A DNA stretch of 17,203 bases from Roseiarcus sp049513815 (GTDB lineage: Bacteria; Pseudomonadota; Alphaproteobacteria; Rhizobiales; Beijerinckiaceae). The position numbers and the translations under genes were made by a program. The notes under the pieces are model-generated. The model saw only the letters and a list, made by a program, of their open reading frames with translations. It was not told the DNA's origin and ran no database searches. Every line of letters starts with the position of its first letter. The stretch's first letter is position 1. The stretch lies in the NCBI GenBank assembly GCA_049513815.1, contig JBEKVR010000113.1:1-17203 (forward strand), read 5' to 3'. Positions 1 to 7,077 of this stretch are shown one piece after another.

Positions 1-452
1 TAGGCCGTGTGGACGGATTTGATCAAGATGAAGGCGCAGGCCAGAGCGAGGAGGGAGGCGAAGTTTCTCGCCGTCTTCTCACAGCGTAACGCGATGCGCT
101 TGAAGCGTTTGACCTTGCCAACCGCCTGTTCGATGCGGGCGCGGCCTTTGTAGAGCACCTTGGGAAAGAAGGCCGGTTTTTCGAGAGTATTCTTTCGATA
201 TGGAATTGCCGGGCAAATGCCTCGTTCGCGCGCCGCTTGGCGGTTTGATTTGGCGTCGTAGCCTTTGTCGGCGAGTGCGGCGCGCGGCGTAATATCGGGG
301 CCGATGTCGAGCAACGTCTCGAAATTGCGGCTGTCGCTTGCTTCGCCGCCGGTCAGATGGAAGGCGATCGGGAGACCGTCAAAATCGGTCTTGAGATGGA
401 TTTTCGTCGAGAAGCCGCCGCGCGACCGGCCGAGCGCCTGATTTTCTTGCCC
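1..452 (-). CDS. IS5-family transposase, second reading frame (orfB, partial at window edge)
   Basis: C-terminal half of the transposase, read in the -1 frame relative to orfA. Hand translation gives QENQALGRSRGGFSTKIH, then the second catalytic aspartate region (ALADKGYDA), then the glutamate region (YKGRARIEQAVGKVKRF), ending CAFILIKSVHTA. The stop codon is TA plus one base beyond position 1. There is no independent start with a good ribosome-binding site, so it is expected to be made only as an orfA-orfB fusion by frameshifting at the AAAAGGGGGC stretch (complement of 446-460). No internal stop or further frameshift was seen, so the element may still be active. Confidence 0.75.
3..18. repeat. 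IS5-family left terminal inverted repeat
   Basis: ggccgtgtggacggat is the exact reverse complement of 791-806. It overlaps the last codons of the transposase second frame, as is common in these short elements. Confidence 0.8.
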
Positions 453-769
453 CCTTTTGCGCCGGCCGCGGAGACGTGCGCGCGAACGACCGTCGAGTCG
501 AACATCTGAACCAGACGCGCCGTCTGGCTCATCGCGGCGAGCGCCTCGAAAAAGGCTTCGAAGACGCCCGACTGGCTCAATCGCCAAAACCGTTTCCAGA
601 CGCTGTTCCAGTTGCCGAATTGAGCGGGAAGCGCGCGCCAGTTGATGTTGTGAACGGAAAAATAGTGAAGCGCTTCGAGGAATTTTCGGTCATCGCGTCC
701 TTTGTCGCCCCGTCGCGAGCGCGACGCCTCGAATACTTTCAGGACAATCGCCCAATCCTCATCGGTCAT
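353..769 (-). CDS. IS5-family transposase, first reading frame (orfA)
   Basis: N-terminal half of the transposase. It begins MTDEDW at an ATG (767-769) preceded by an AGGA ribosome-binding site about 6 nt upstream. A further in-frame ATG at 838 was rejected because it lies outside the right terminal repeat (791-806). The domain with NINWRALPAQFGNWNSVWKRF is the usual N-terminal part of IS427-type transposases. The first catalytic aspartate of the DDE triad is visible in MFDSTVVRAH. The frame ends about 30 codons after the point where the second frame takes over, so this product alone lacks the second D and the E. A full enzyme needs a -1 ribosomal slip near 446-460, where an A-run and a G-run adjoin. 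Confidence 0.8.
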   Translation of the reverse strand: MTDEDWAIVLKVFEASRSRRGDKGRDDRKFLEALHYFSVHNINWRALPAQFGNWNSVWKRFWRLSQSGVFEAFFEALAAMSQTARLVQMFDSTVVRAHVSAAGAKGGKKIRRSAGRAAASRRKSISRPILTVSRSPSI

Positions 770-790
770 TCGCGTCCTATGCTCGACGGA

Positions 791-806
791 ATCCGTCCAC
801 ACGGCC
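791..806. repeat. IS5-family right terminal inverted repeat
   Basis: atccgtccacacggcc is the exact reverse complement of 3-18. It lies 22 bp upstream of the transposase start codon and marks the outer boundary of the element on this side. Confidence 0.8.
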
Positions 807-868
807 GAGGGTTGGAGGTCTCGCTGTAAAGGTTGCACATCGCGAACTTCAGCTAGGCCACGGGACTA

Positions 869-1081
869 TCACCGGGAAGCGCCCGGCGGCCGAGGATGCC
901 ACGCCCGATCGCCTCTGACACCTGGTTGCCGGGTCAGCACGTCTGCTACGCGCTTCCCACAGCGCGAACACACTGCCTTCGATCGGAGTTCACCGAGGGT
1001 CGTGGCGATCCCGTACCGTTCGACGAAATCCAGCACGACCACTTGCGAAACTTTGCGGCACGACCTGCATTCGAAGGCCAC
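869..1081 (-). CDS. Small zinc-ribbon-like protein, possibly truncated at its N terminus
   Basis: A 70-aa frame starting at GTG (1079-1081) with two CxxC knuckles, CRSC near residues 5-8 and CSRC near 38-41, which would hold one zinc ion. The spacing and the helix between them resemble small hypothetical zinc-ribbon proteins common in alphaproteobacteria; no function is known to me. The same frame stays open upstream to about 1156 and encodes plausible family sequence (RDRYTLRRVLELGLTVAFEC), but contains no ATG or GTG there. Either the true start was lost or the short form is used. The C-terminal ~20 residues (RAWHPRPPGASR) look unstructured. It lies beside the insertion sequence and may itself be a remnant. 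Confidence 0.45.
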   Translation of the reverse strand: MAFECRSCRKVSQVVVLDFVERYGIATTLGELRSKAVCSRCGKRVADVLTRQPGVRGDRAWHPRPPGASR

Positions 1082-1265
1082 CGTCAGTCCGAGTTCAAGT
1101 ACGCGACGCAGCGTGTACCGATCCCGATCCTCTTGGCCGAATACGAGTTCAGTGCACTGTCACCGTACCCCCCCCGTAACCCGATGACAAAGTTGCTCGC
1201 CACAACTTCATTTGCAGTATAATTTTGTGCGCCGTCGCGGTAATCTGGTAATCACGGCTCCCATC

Positions 1266-2189
1266 ATGGTCAAAAACAAAGCACGGCACGTCATCCCTGT
1301 CTGCTACCTCCAGGCGTGGACCGACCCAAACAAACCGGCCCACCACGAGCCGTTCGTGCATCTGTTCGACCGCCAGGGACGCGATCACAAGCGGCGCGCA
1401 CCCGCAAATATTCTAAGTATGCCAGATATCTACACAATCTTCGCCGATGGGAATCGGGACTTAAGCATTTAACATCATTTCGGAAAACAGGAAAGGGAAT
1501 TCGTTAGAGTCCGAAAACTTATCGAGCAGCGCGCCGCTGTAGATATGAAGGATGCCGCAGCGCTGTATGCTTTTGTCGCCGGAATGCTGGCGAGGCCACC
1601 GCACAAGATCGACCATATGTCGCAGCAATGGGCGTCGATCGTCGAACAGGCGCGCACGATCAAGGTCGACCCGAATACGCGGCCAATTCCAAAGCTCAAT
1701 AGCGATCGTCAACCGGGCGTGACGCTCGACCAGGCCCAGCGCATGGCCGACGATCCAATGGGAACTTGGTTCCCTCATTCGCTGAACGCCTACTTCTTGG
1801 CTCTCACCAAATTGTTTGGCTGCGACGTTCTCGTCAACGGCTCACCCCACCCCTTTCTGACGAGCGACAACCCGGCCGTGATTTACTTCGCGAACGATGA
1901 GGACGCGAATGCCCCGCGCCGCAAGTTTTGGCCGAAGGGCCTCGGTGCGGTTGATTGCGAGATCACGATCCCGATCTCGCCGACCCACGCCCTAAAATTC
2001 ACGCACAAGACACCGGGCGTCCACAAATGGAAGGTGCTCGACTGGAAAGGCGTCTTTGAGTTCAACTTTCTTACAATCACCCGTGCGCGGCAGACCATCA
2101 TCAGCGATCGAGAAGACCTGTTTTTCGTCAGGACGATACTCGACCGAGTTGCCGAGGTCGAACGCGATAGGCCGTCCCGGCCAGCATGA
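1266..2189 (+). pseudogene. DUF4238-like gene interrupted by an in-frame TAA
   Basis: Two open stretches in the same frame form one gene. The first (ATG 1266, MVKNKARHVIPVCYLQAW) ends at TAA 1470-1472. Reading straight through gives HHFGKQEREFVRVRKLIEQRAAVDMKDAAALYAF and continues to the stop at 2189. The N-terminal RHVIPVCYLQAW and the FLTSDNPAVIY motif in the second half match the DUF4238 family, whose members are ~250-350 aa; read-through would give about 307 aa. A single G-to-T change (GAA to TAA) would explain the stop. DUF4238 function is unknown. An ATG at 1545 could allow a shortened protein, but it would lack the conserved N-terminal motif. Base composition is visibly less GC-rich than the right half, suggesting acquired DNA. 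Confidence 0.7.
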
Positions 2190-2217
2190 GACGCCCAAGC
2201 CCGACGACTTGCACCCC

Positions 2218-2415
2218 CTACTCACTCGTCCCCGGCGGCTCGCTCGTCACATCGTAGACTACCCGGTTCACGCCCTCGACCTCCTTGACGACGCGCGTCG
2301 CCGCTCGTCCCAGGAAGCCCATGTCGAAGAGGAAGACGTCGGCGGTCGTGCCGTTGCTGGAGGTCACGGCGCGCAGCGCGCAGACGGCGTCGTCGGCGCC
2401 GCCGTCGCCCAGCGG
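2218..2415 (-). pseudogene. guaA: Displaced 3' end of guaA (GMP synthase C-terminal remnant)
   Basis: Hand translation of the minus strand reads GDGGADDAVCALRAVTSS, continues through FDMGFLGRAATRVVKEV and NRVVYDVTSEPPGTSE, and stops at TAG (2218-2220). This is the dimerisation tail of GMP synthase and aligns without gaps with the end of the intact guaA in this window (8255 upward). By hand count about 149 of 174 bases match (~86%). The intact copy ends TIEWE and stops TGA; the remnant ends TSE and stops TAG. Nothing upstream of about 2415 resembles the rest of GuaA, so it cannot be functional. It has the same orientation as guaA, as expected for the tail displaced when an island enters the 3' end of guaA. 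Confidence 0.8.
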
Positions 2416-2454
2416 AACGCTCGGCGCCTCCGCCGGCTGGTCCCGCGGCGTCCC

Positions 2455-3057
2455 TCAACGGGCCGCTCCCCGATCCGCAGCCGGCGTCGGCAGGTCGAGG
2501 GCCGAACGCAGTCGGCCGGCCCCGCGCCGATAGAGCGTCGCGTCGCCTGCCCCGGCCAACAGGTCGGCGCCGGGAATGAAATCCGCAAAACGCCGGTTGA
2601 ACGGCGTCGCGCCGCAGTCGGGGACCTGGCACTCGAGCTTGCCTTTAGGGCAGGCGCTGAAATGGCACAGGCGGCCGAGATAGCGGTCGCTCGCCGGCTC
2701 GAACAGAAAGACGTCGAGTTGGTGGCCGACCACGCTGATTCCGACGCCCGCCTCGTAAGCCGCGCGCAAGGCCTTCTCGGCGGTCCGGCGCAAATCGCCG
2801 AGCCGCTGCTGCGAGTCGAGCCACAGCGCCAGATCGAGATCGGCGCATTCGCGCCAAACCTCGACGCCTTGCCGACGGAATTCGCGGAACCGTGGAATCT
2901 CCTTCCACAGCGTCTTGGCGACGGAACCGACGACGGCCACCGCTTGGACTTCGGCGAAGCTCGCCCAGGCGTCGCACACGACGTCCGCCGCGATGCGAAA
3001 ATCCCGCTGTCGCGCCAGCAAATCACGGTTCTGCTCCTCGATCGCCGCGCGTCTCAC
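2455..3057 (-). CDS. Nucleotidyltransferase-fold protein with a four-cysteine motif
   Basis: A 200-aa protein with signs of the polymerase-beta nucleotidyltransferase fold: VVGSVAK at residues 42-48 (the GS loop), CADLDLALWL at 71-80 with the paired aspartates D73 and D75, and HQLDVFLFE with a third candidate aspartate at 105. A cluster of four cysteines (C121, C126, C133, C138) may bind zinc. The substrate cannot be named; relatives include tRNA-modifying, antibiotic-modifying and toxin-type nucleotidyltransferases. Translation starts at GTG (3055-3057), three bases after the stop of the 58-aa gene and behind a GGGGTGA stretch, so it is probably translationally coupled in one operon with the helicase. 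Its TGA at 2455-2457 is in frame with the guaA remnant downstream, and the last ~15 residues may be junction sequence. Confidence 0.65.
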   Translation of the reverse strand: MRRAAIEEQNRDLLARQRDFRIAADVVCDAWASFAEVQAVAVVGSVAKTLWKEIPRFREFRRQGVEVWRECADLDLALWLDSQQRLGDLRRTAEKALRAAYEAGVGISVVGHQLDVFLFEPASDRYLGRLCHFSACPKGKLECQVPDCGATPFNRRFADFIPGADLLAGAGDATLYRRGAGRLRSALDLPTPAADRGAAR

Positions 3058-3060
3058 GGC

Positions 3061-3237
3061 TCACCCCAACAGCGCCATGAAATTGCGCTTGCGTCCGAAA
3101 CGCGCTTTGACGCCGGCGAGGTACGCCTGCTGCTCGGCTGCGCCGCGCAGACCGGCCATGCGAGCGATCAGCGCCGCCGCTTCCGCGTAAGCTGGATTGC
3201 CGCCAGTGAATTTGGATGCGCAGCCGCCGCCCGTCAC
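3061..3237 (-). CDS. 58-aa small protein between helicase and nucleotidyltransferase
   Basis: Hand translation from GTG (3235-3237) gives MTGGGCASKFTGG, then an alanine-rich helical stretch and a basic end RFGRKRNFMALLG, stopping at TGA 3061-3063. The GTG overlaps the helicase TGA in a GTGA arrangement, and the nucleotidyltransferase starts three bases after its stop, which is strong evidence for a real coupled gene. The RKRNFMALL ending resembles the C-terminal tail of SWIM zinc-finger proteins as I remember them, while the upstream helicase carries a SWIM finger at its N terminus. It may therefore be a detached SWIM-associated tail that partners the helicase. No catalytic motif is visible; function unknown. 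Confidence 0.6.
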   Translation of the reverse strand: MTGGGCASKFTGGNPAYAEAAALIARMAGLRGAAEQQAYLAGVKARFGRKRNFMALLG

Positions 3238-5726
3238 GCAATCTTGCTCCGCAAGCTGTCCGCGAGCGCCGAAAGCGCATTGGCAAGTTGTCTCGCGGTT
3301 TCCGGCGGCGGCAGCGGCATTTTGAGGTTTTGCAAGCCGGTGGCCGGATCGCGCTCAATCCATGGATGCGCCGGAGCGTTGGGATCGTTGGCAGCCGCCA
3401 GAGCGGCAATAAACTGGGCGCCGACTTGCACCAAGGCTTGCCATGGATCGGGACCTGTCTCGCGCGCCGCCGCTCCAGCCCCACCAGTCCGCGCGATCGC
3501 CATCTCGCCGGCGCCAATGTTCACATCCGCATTCAAATTTTCCCCGGTTCCGGCGTCATCAGCAGTGACGATCGTCGTCACTTCCTCAGCCGGCGTCACG
3601 GCCTCACCGTCGCCCATACGCCCGGTGACGTTTTCCACGTCCTTCATGAAGCGGTTGAGACGCGACCCGCCGAGCGAAATCTCGCTGCTGCCGCCGTCGA
3701 GAATACCTGCCGATAAAGAGCGTTTGAACGCCAGCACCGAAAGCATGCCCTCCTCGATGGTGCCCTTCGCCACGAAATTGATGACGCGCACCGGCCGTAT
3801 CTGGCCCATCCGATGAATGCGGGCGATGCGTTGTTCGAGGATCGCCGGATTCCACGGCAAGTCCATGTTCACCAGAGTCGAAGCATGCTGCAGATTGAGA
3901 CCGGTGCTGCCGGCATCGGTGGACAGGAACACGCGGCAGGCGGGGTCGTCACGAAACCGCTCGACCAGCGCCGGCCGTTTGTCCGATGGCACGCCGCCGT
4001 GGAAGCTGACGTAGCCCAGCTCACGCGCTTCGAGGCGGCGGATGATGATGTCGTGAGTCCGCGTCCATTGCGAAAACACTACCGCCTTGGCGTCGGGCTC
4101 AGCGAACAAATCCTCGAACAGCGCCGCCAATTCGTCAGCCTTGACGCCATGATCGGTTTCCTGGTCCAGCAGGTAGGTGCTGTTGCACGACATGCGCATG
4201 TTCTGCAGGGCGCAGGTCAGCCGCCGCTGGTCCTTGTCCGACAGGAACCTCGTCTTGCGCCAGCGGTGGACGATTTTCGCCACCACGTCGGCGTTTTCCT
4301 GGTGATAGAGCATTTGCATCTCGGTCATCGGCACCAGCAGGTTCTGGTCGGTCCGGCTGGGCAGTTGCCGCAGCACCTCGGACTTGCGCCGGCGGATCAT
4401 GATCGGCGCCAGCGTCTGGCCGATCTTCTCCAGGCCGGTATAGCCGGTGACGCGCCCAGCTTCGTCCTTGACCTGATGCTCGTGCAGCAGCTTCCAGGTT
4501 GGCCCGAGCCGATGCTGATCGACGAACTGGATGATGGAGATCAGTTCTTCCAGCTTGTTTTCCAGCGGCGTCCCGGTCAGCACGATCGCATAGGGGCTGT
4601 CGATGCGTTTCAAGGCGCGCGCCGCAATGGTGTTCCAGTTCTTCACCCGCTGCGCTTCGTCGACGATCACCAGTTCGGGCGCCCAGGCGGCGATCAGGTC
4701 GAGATCGGGCTGGAGTTTCTCGAAGTTGGTGATCTTGCAGAAATCATCCAGCGCGAAGTCCTTCCGCCGCTGCGCCCGACCGCCGTTGATGACGCGTGCA
4801 GCGTTGTCGCCCTGTCGGCCCGTGAAGCGCATGATCTCGCTGCGCCACTGGTATTTGAGCGAGGTCGGGCAGACAACCAGCACTTTGGCGACGCCGAAAT
4901 GCCGCGCTAGGATTTCCGTCGCGGCGATCGCCTGGATGGTCTTGCCCAGGCCCATATCGTCGCCGATCAGCGCCCGGCCGACCCGCACCGCGAACAGCGC
5001 GCCCTCCGCCTGATAGGGATAGAGCGGCGCCTTCAGAAGCGCCAGTAGCTTGGGATCGGCAGCGCCACGTGGGAACAACTGCGCGAGCTTTGCGACCCGC
5101 CGGTCCGCATCCCGCCGTCCGGCGACGAAATCGAGAGCGTCGTCGTAAGCGCGCAACTCATGACCGGCCTTAGACGCTGTGGTCATGAAATGCTCGAGTT
5201 CGCCAAGGCGCTCGTCGGGCAGAATCCCGTTGTGTTCGGCGTCGAACAAACCGGCGGCGGCCTCTCTCAGCGCCAGCGGGCAATCCGTTCCGGCGCGAAA
5301 ATGCACGCTGCGCTTTCCGTCGTTGCGCAGAAAGAGCTCAGAAAACGCCGGCTGGTAGCCGCGCGCAAACGCCTTCCTGGCGCCACGCTTTTTCTCCAGC
5401 CGGGCGAGCGTGAACTCGATGTGCTTGCAGGTGCCCAATTCGCTGGTGGCGTAATCGGGGCAAGAACAGAAATTGCCGCCTGGCCCCAGGCCTCGGATCG
5501 CCACGCGATAGCTGGATTTGGAAACAGGATTGCTGACCCTAAATTCCGAGAAGAACGGCTCGCTGCTGAGATTTTCAAGCCCGAAGGCCTGCTCCCGACC
5601 GAACTGGCGGCGCAAGCCGCGTTGCCAATCCACCGGCGAAAGATCGGAGGGCGCATGAGCGCGCGAAAGTTTAGGTTCCTTGTTCAGCTTATTTGCGGAA
5701 TTCAGGCTTCGGCGCTTGGATTTCAT
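3234..5726 (-). CDS. SNF2-family helicase/ATPase with N-terminal SWIM zinc finger
   Basis: An 830-aa DNA- or nucleoprotein-remodelling ATPase of the SNF2 branch of superfamily 2. An N-terminal SWIM finger has C87, C89, C100 and H102 (CxCx10CxH). The ATPase core then shows Walker A GDDMGLGKT (255-263), Walker B VDEAQ (355-359), LTGTPLEN (383-390), motif V STDAGSTGLNLQ (602-613) and motif VI QRIARIHRMGQ (632-642), all intact. After about residue 690 the sequence becomes low-complexity and acidic (TPAEEVTTIVTADDAGTGENL), unusual for the core family. It starts at ATG 5724-5726 with only a weak GGA-type ribosome-binding site. It heads an operon with the 58-aa and nucleotidyltransferase genes. Bacterial SNF2 proteins are often carried by islands and defence loci; the task here is not known. 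Confidence 0.9.
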   Translation of the reverse strand: MKSKRRSLNSANKLNKEPKLSRAHAPSDLSPVDWQRGLRRQFGREQAFGLENLSSEPFFSEFRVSNPVSKSSYRVAIRGLGPGGNFCSCPDYATSELGTCKHIEFTLARLEKKRGARKAFARGYQPAFSELFLRNDGKRSVHFRAGTDCPLALREAAAGLFDAEHNGILPDERLGELEHFMTTASKAGHELRAYDDALDFVAGRRDADRRVAKLAQLFPRGAADPKLLALLKAPLYPYQAEGALFAVRVGRALIGDDMGLGKTIQAIAATEILARHFGVAKVLVVCPTSLKYQWRSEIMRFTGRQGDNAARVINGGRAQRRKDFALDDFCKITNFEKLQPDLDLIAAWAPELVIVDEAQRVKNWNTIAARALKRIDSPYAIVLTGTPLENKLEELISIIQFVDQHRLGPTWKLLHEHQVKDEAGRVTGYTGLEKIGQTLAPIMIRRRKSEVLRQLPSRTDQNLLVPMTEMQMLYHQENADVVAKIVHRWRKTRFLSDKDQRRLTCALQNMRMSCNSTYLLDQETDHGVKADELAALFEDLFAEPDAKAVVFSQWTRTHDIIIRRLEARELGYVSFHGGVPSDKRPALVERFRDDPACRVFLSTDAGSTGLNLQHASTLVNMDLPWNPAILEQRIARIHRMGQIRPVRVINFVAKGTIEEGMLSVLAFKRSLSAGILDGGSSEISLGGSRLNRFMKDVENVTGRMGDGEAVTPAEEVTTIVTADDAGTGENLNADVNIGAGEMAIARTGGAGAAARETGPDPWQALVQVGAQFIAALAAANDPNAPAHPWIERDPATGLQNLKMPLPPPETARQLANALSALADSLRSKIA

Positions 5727-6366
5727 CGCAGTACGTTCCGTCCAGCAAAGGTTTCTCGTGAGACGTAAACCTGGCGTCTCGCGCCTTTTCCCCGGTGCTT
5801 ACGCCACTCCCGCATTTACAACAACGCCGGATGATCGGTGTCCGCCAGTGGCGCGATTCGATCATAGCGCAGGGTGCAAGCTCTCAAGTTTGACGCGGGC
5901 GCTTTTGGTTGTGAAGCGCCGCTCGGTCGCGCGTCGCGTTCAGGTGGCCGGCGGCCCTGGCGGTCGCCGAGGTCGCTGGGCGCCCGCATCCGCAGGGGCG
6001 GCAAGCGGGGCGGCGGGAGCGGAACGGACCTCGCCGTCGAGCTCTTGGCGGCGAAAGTTCCAAACCGGAGCGGCTGTCAAGGACGCGCCCCGCCCGTTCG
6101 GAAGAACGGGCGTTCTTCGAACGCCCTATGGGGCGCGCCGCCGCGCGGCGGTCGCCGCAGGCGATCATGGACAGCCGCTCCGGTTTGGAAAAAGCGGGCT
6201 CTGCAAGAGTTCGACGGCGAGGTGCGTTACGGCGGGGGCAACGGCGACGCTTAAGTCGGATCTTGTGCACGCGTCAACGTAATCCCATGAAAAAAGAGCA
6301 CGCACGCGGATCGGATTCCGCTCTAGAATGACGAGCATCGCAGTCGCCAAACCCTAGCGCACCTAT
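5727..6366. other. Divergent intergenic region (640 bp)
   Basis: This spacer separates the minus-strand helicase operon from the plus-strand DuOB/DUF488 group and must hold both promoters, though I could not pick convincing -35/-10 boxes. A small hairpin (gagacg 5760-5765, cgtctc 5775-5780, 9-nt loop) lies 34 bp upstream of the helicase start and could be an operator or leader hairpin. A 194-bp inverted-repeat element fills 6029-6222. Short frames inside it show no protein-like character. Confidence 0.6.
6029..6222. repeat. 194-bp inverted-repeat (MITE-like) element, copy A
   Basis: Long imperfect terminal inverted repeats: 6029-6047 pairs with 6204-6222 (18 of 19 bases), and 6058-6078 pairs perfectly with 6170-6190 (21 bases). 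Inside are nested palindromes, gcgcccc with ggggcgc and a near-perfect cgttc..gaacg hairpin at about 6095-6124. The outer motif CAAGAGNTCGACGGCG occurs in inverted orientation at both ends here and at both ends of a second element at 10056-10127. This points to a dispersed non-coding repeat family, either a MITE or a REP-type sequence. No target duplication was recognised. Confidence 0.7.
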
Positions 6367-7049
6367 ATGGCTCCGAGCTACTCTAAAACCATCATTTGCC
6401 TTGCTAATTCACGCAAGATTGCAGGGCGCTGCATCGCCGGCAAGGAGATTGGCGGAGGTGTGATCGGCGTTTGGGTACGACCGATTAGCACCAGGCCAAC
6501 AGGCGAGCTATCGGAGGAAGATCGCCGCTTCGAGAACGGGCAGGACCCCAAGCTGCTCGACGTCATTAGGATTCCGATGATCGAGCCGAGGCCCCTGGCT
6601 TCCAGACGGAGAATCAACTTATCGACCATGGCTACTACTGGACCAAGGAACGTAAAGCGAGCTGGGACGAGTTGCGGGCCGCCCTTGATCTCAAAGCCGG
6701 ACCGCTGTGGGACAACTCTTCATCGAGTTACAACGGCCTACATGATCGCGTTGAAGAGGCGGCAGCAAATCAGTTGAGCAGTTCGCTTCGTCTGATCGAG
6801 GTGAATGATCTCAAGATCGTTGTTGCTGTTGAAGGTGCGGAGTATGCTAGGCGCAAGGTTCGCGGTTATTTCACCTTCAATGGAGCTCAGTACTGGCTAG
6901 CTGTAACGGACCCAATCGTAGAACGGCAGTACTTCTCGGGTAAAGACGGCGAGTTTAAGGTCGGACAGGCGATATTGTGCGTCAGTTTGGGCGAACCATG
7001 CGCAGGGTATGCCTACAAGCTGATTGCCGGCGTGTTTGTTAAGCCATGA
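6367..7049 (+). pseudogene. Dual-OB-domain-like protein gene with a 1-nt frameshift
   Basis: One gene in two frames. The first part (ATG 6367) encodes MAPSYSKTIICLANSRKIAGRC and runs in good family sequence to DVIRIPMIEPRPL near 6596. The reading then continues in the -1 frame as FQTENQLIDHGYYWTKERKASWDELRAALDL and ends at TGA 7047-7049. One missing base around cccctggcttcc (about 6592-6602) explains it; an added G gives PRPLGFQTENQLIDHGYYW. The sequence resembles proteins annotated as dual OB-domain proteins (DuOB), of unknown role. The first frame as it stands runs into unrelated residues to a stop at 6777. The next gene starts 28 bp downstream, suggesting an operon. It may be a true mutation or an assembly or sequencing error. 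Confidence 0.65.
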
Positions 7050-7077
7050 GCAAGTCAGGAAGTGCAGGAGAACAAGC

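Larger units (their letters stand above)
1..806 (-). mobile_element. IS5-family insertion sequence (IS427-like), almost complete
   Basis: A compact insertion sequence carrying a DDE transposase split over two reading frames. Its ends are a perfect 16-bp inverted repeat, ggccgtgtggacggat at 3-18 and its complement at 791-806. The transposase start (769) lies inside the right repeat. The stop codon of the second frame begins at position 2 and its last base falls just outside the window, so only the outermost base or so, plus any target duplication, is missing on the left. Size (~0.8 kb), protein sequence and two-frame layout fit the IS427 branch of IS5. Target duplications cannot be judged because the left flank is absent. 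The subgroup name is from memory of the family, not from a search. Confidence 0.85.

Noticed and set aside
770..838. N-terminal extension of the transposase to an ATG at 838
   Set aside because: It would begin outside the right terminal inverted repeat at 791-806, while the ATG at 769 has an AGGA ribosome-binding site inside the element.
2056..3816. 586-codon plus-strand open frame
   Set aside because: It lies antisense to the guaA remnant, NTase, 58-aa gene and helicase end. The protein is arginine/alanine-rich with no family features, as expected for shadow frames in GC-rich DNA.
3813..4910. 365-codon plus-strand open frame opposite the helicase
   Set aside because: The minus-strand helicase has all SNF2 motifs; this frame shows none.
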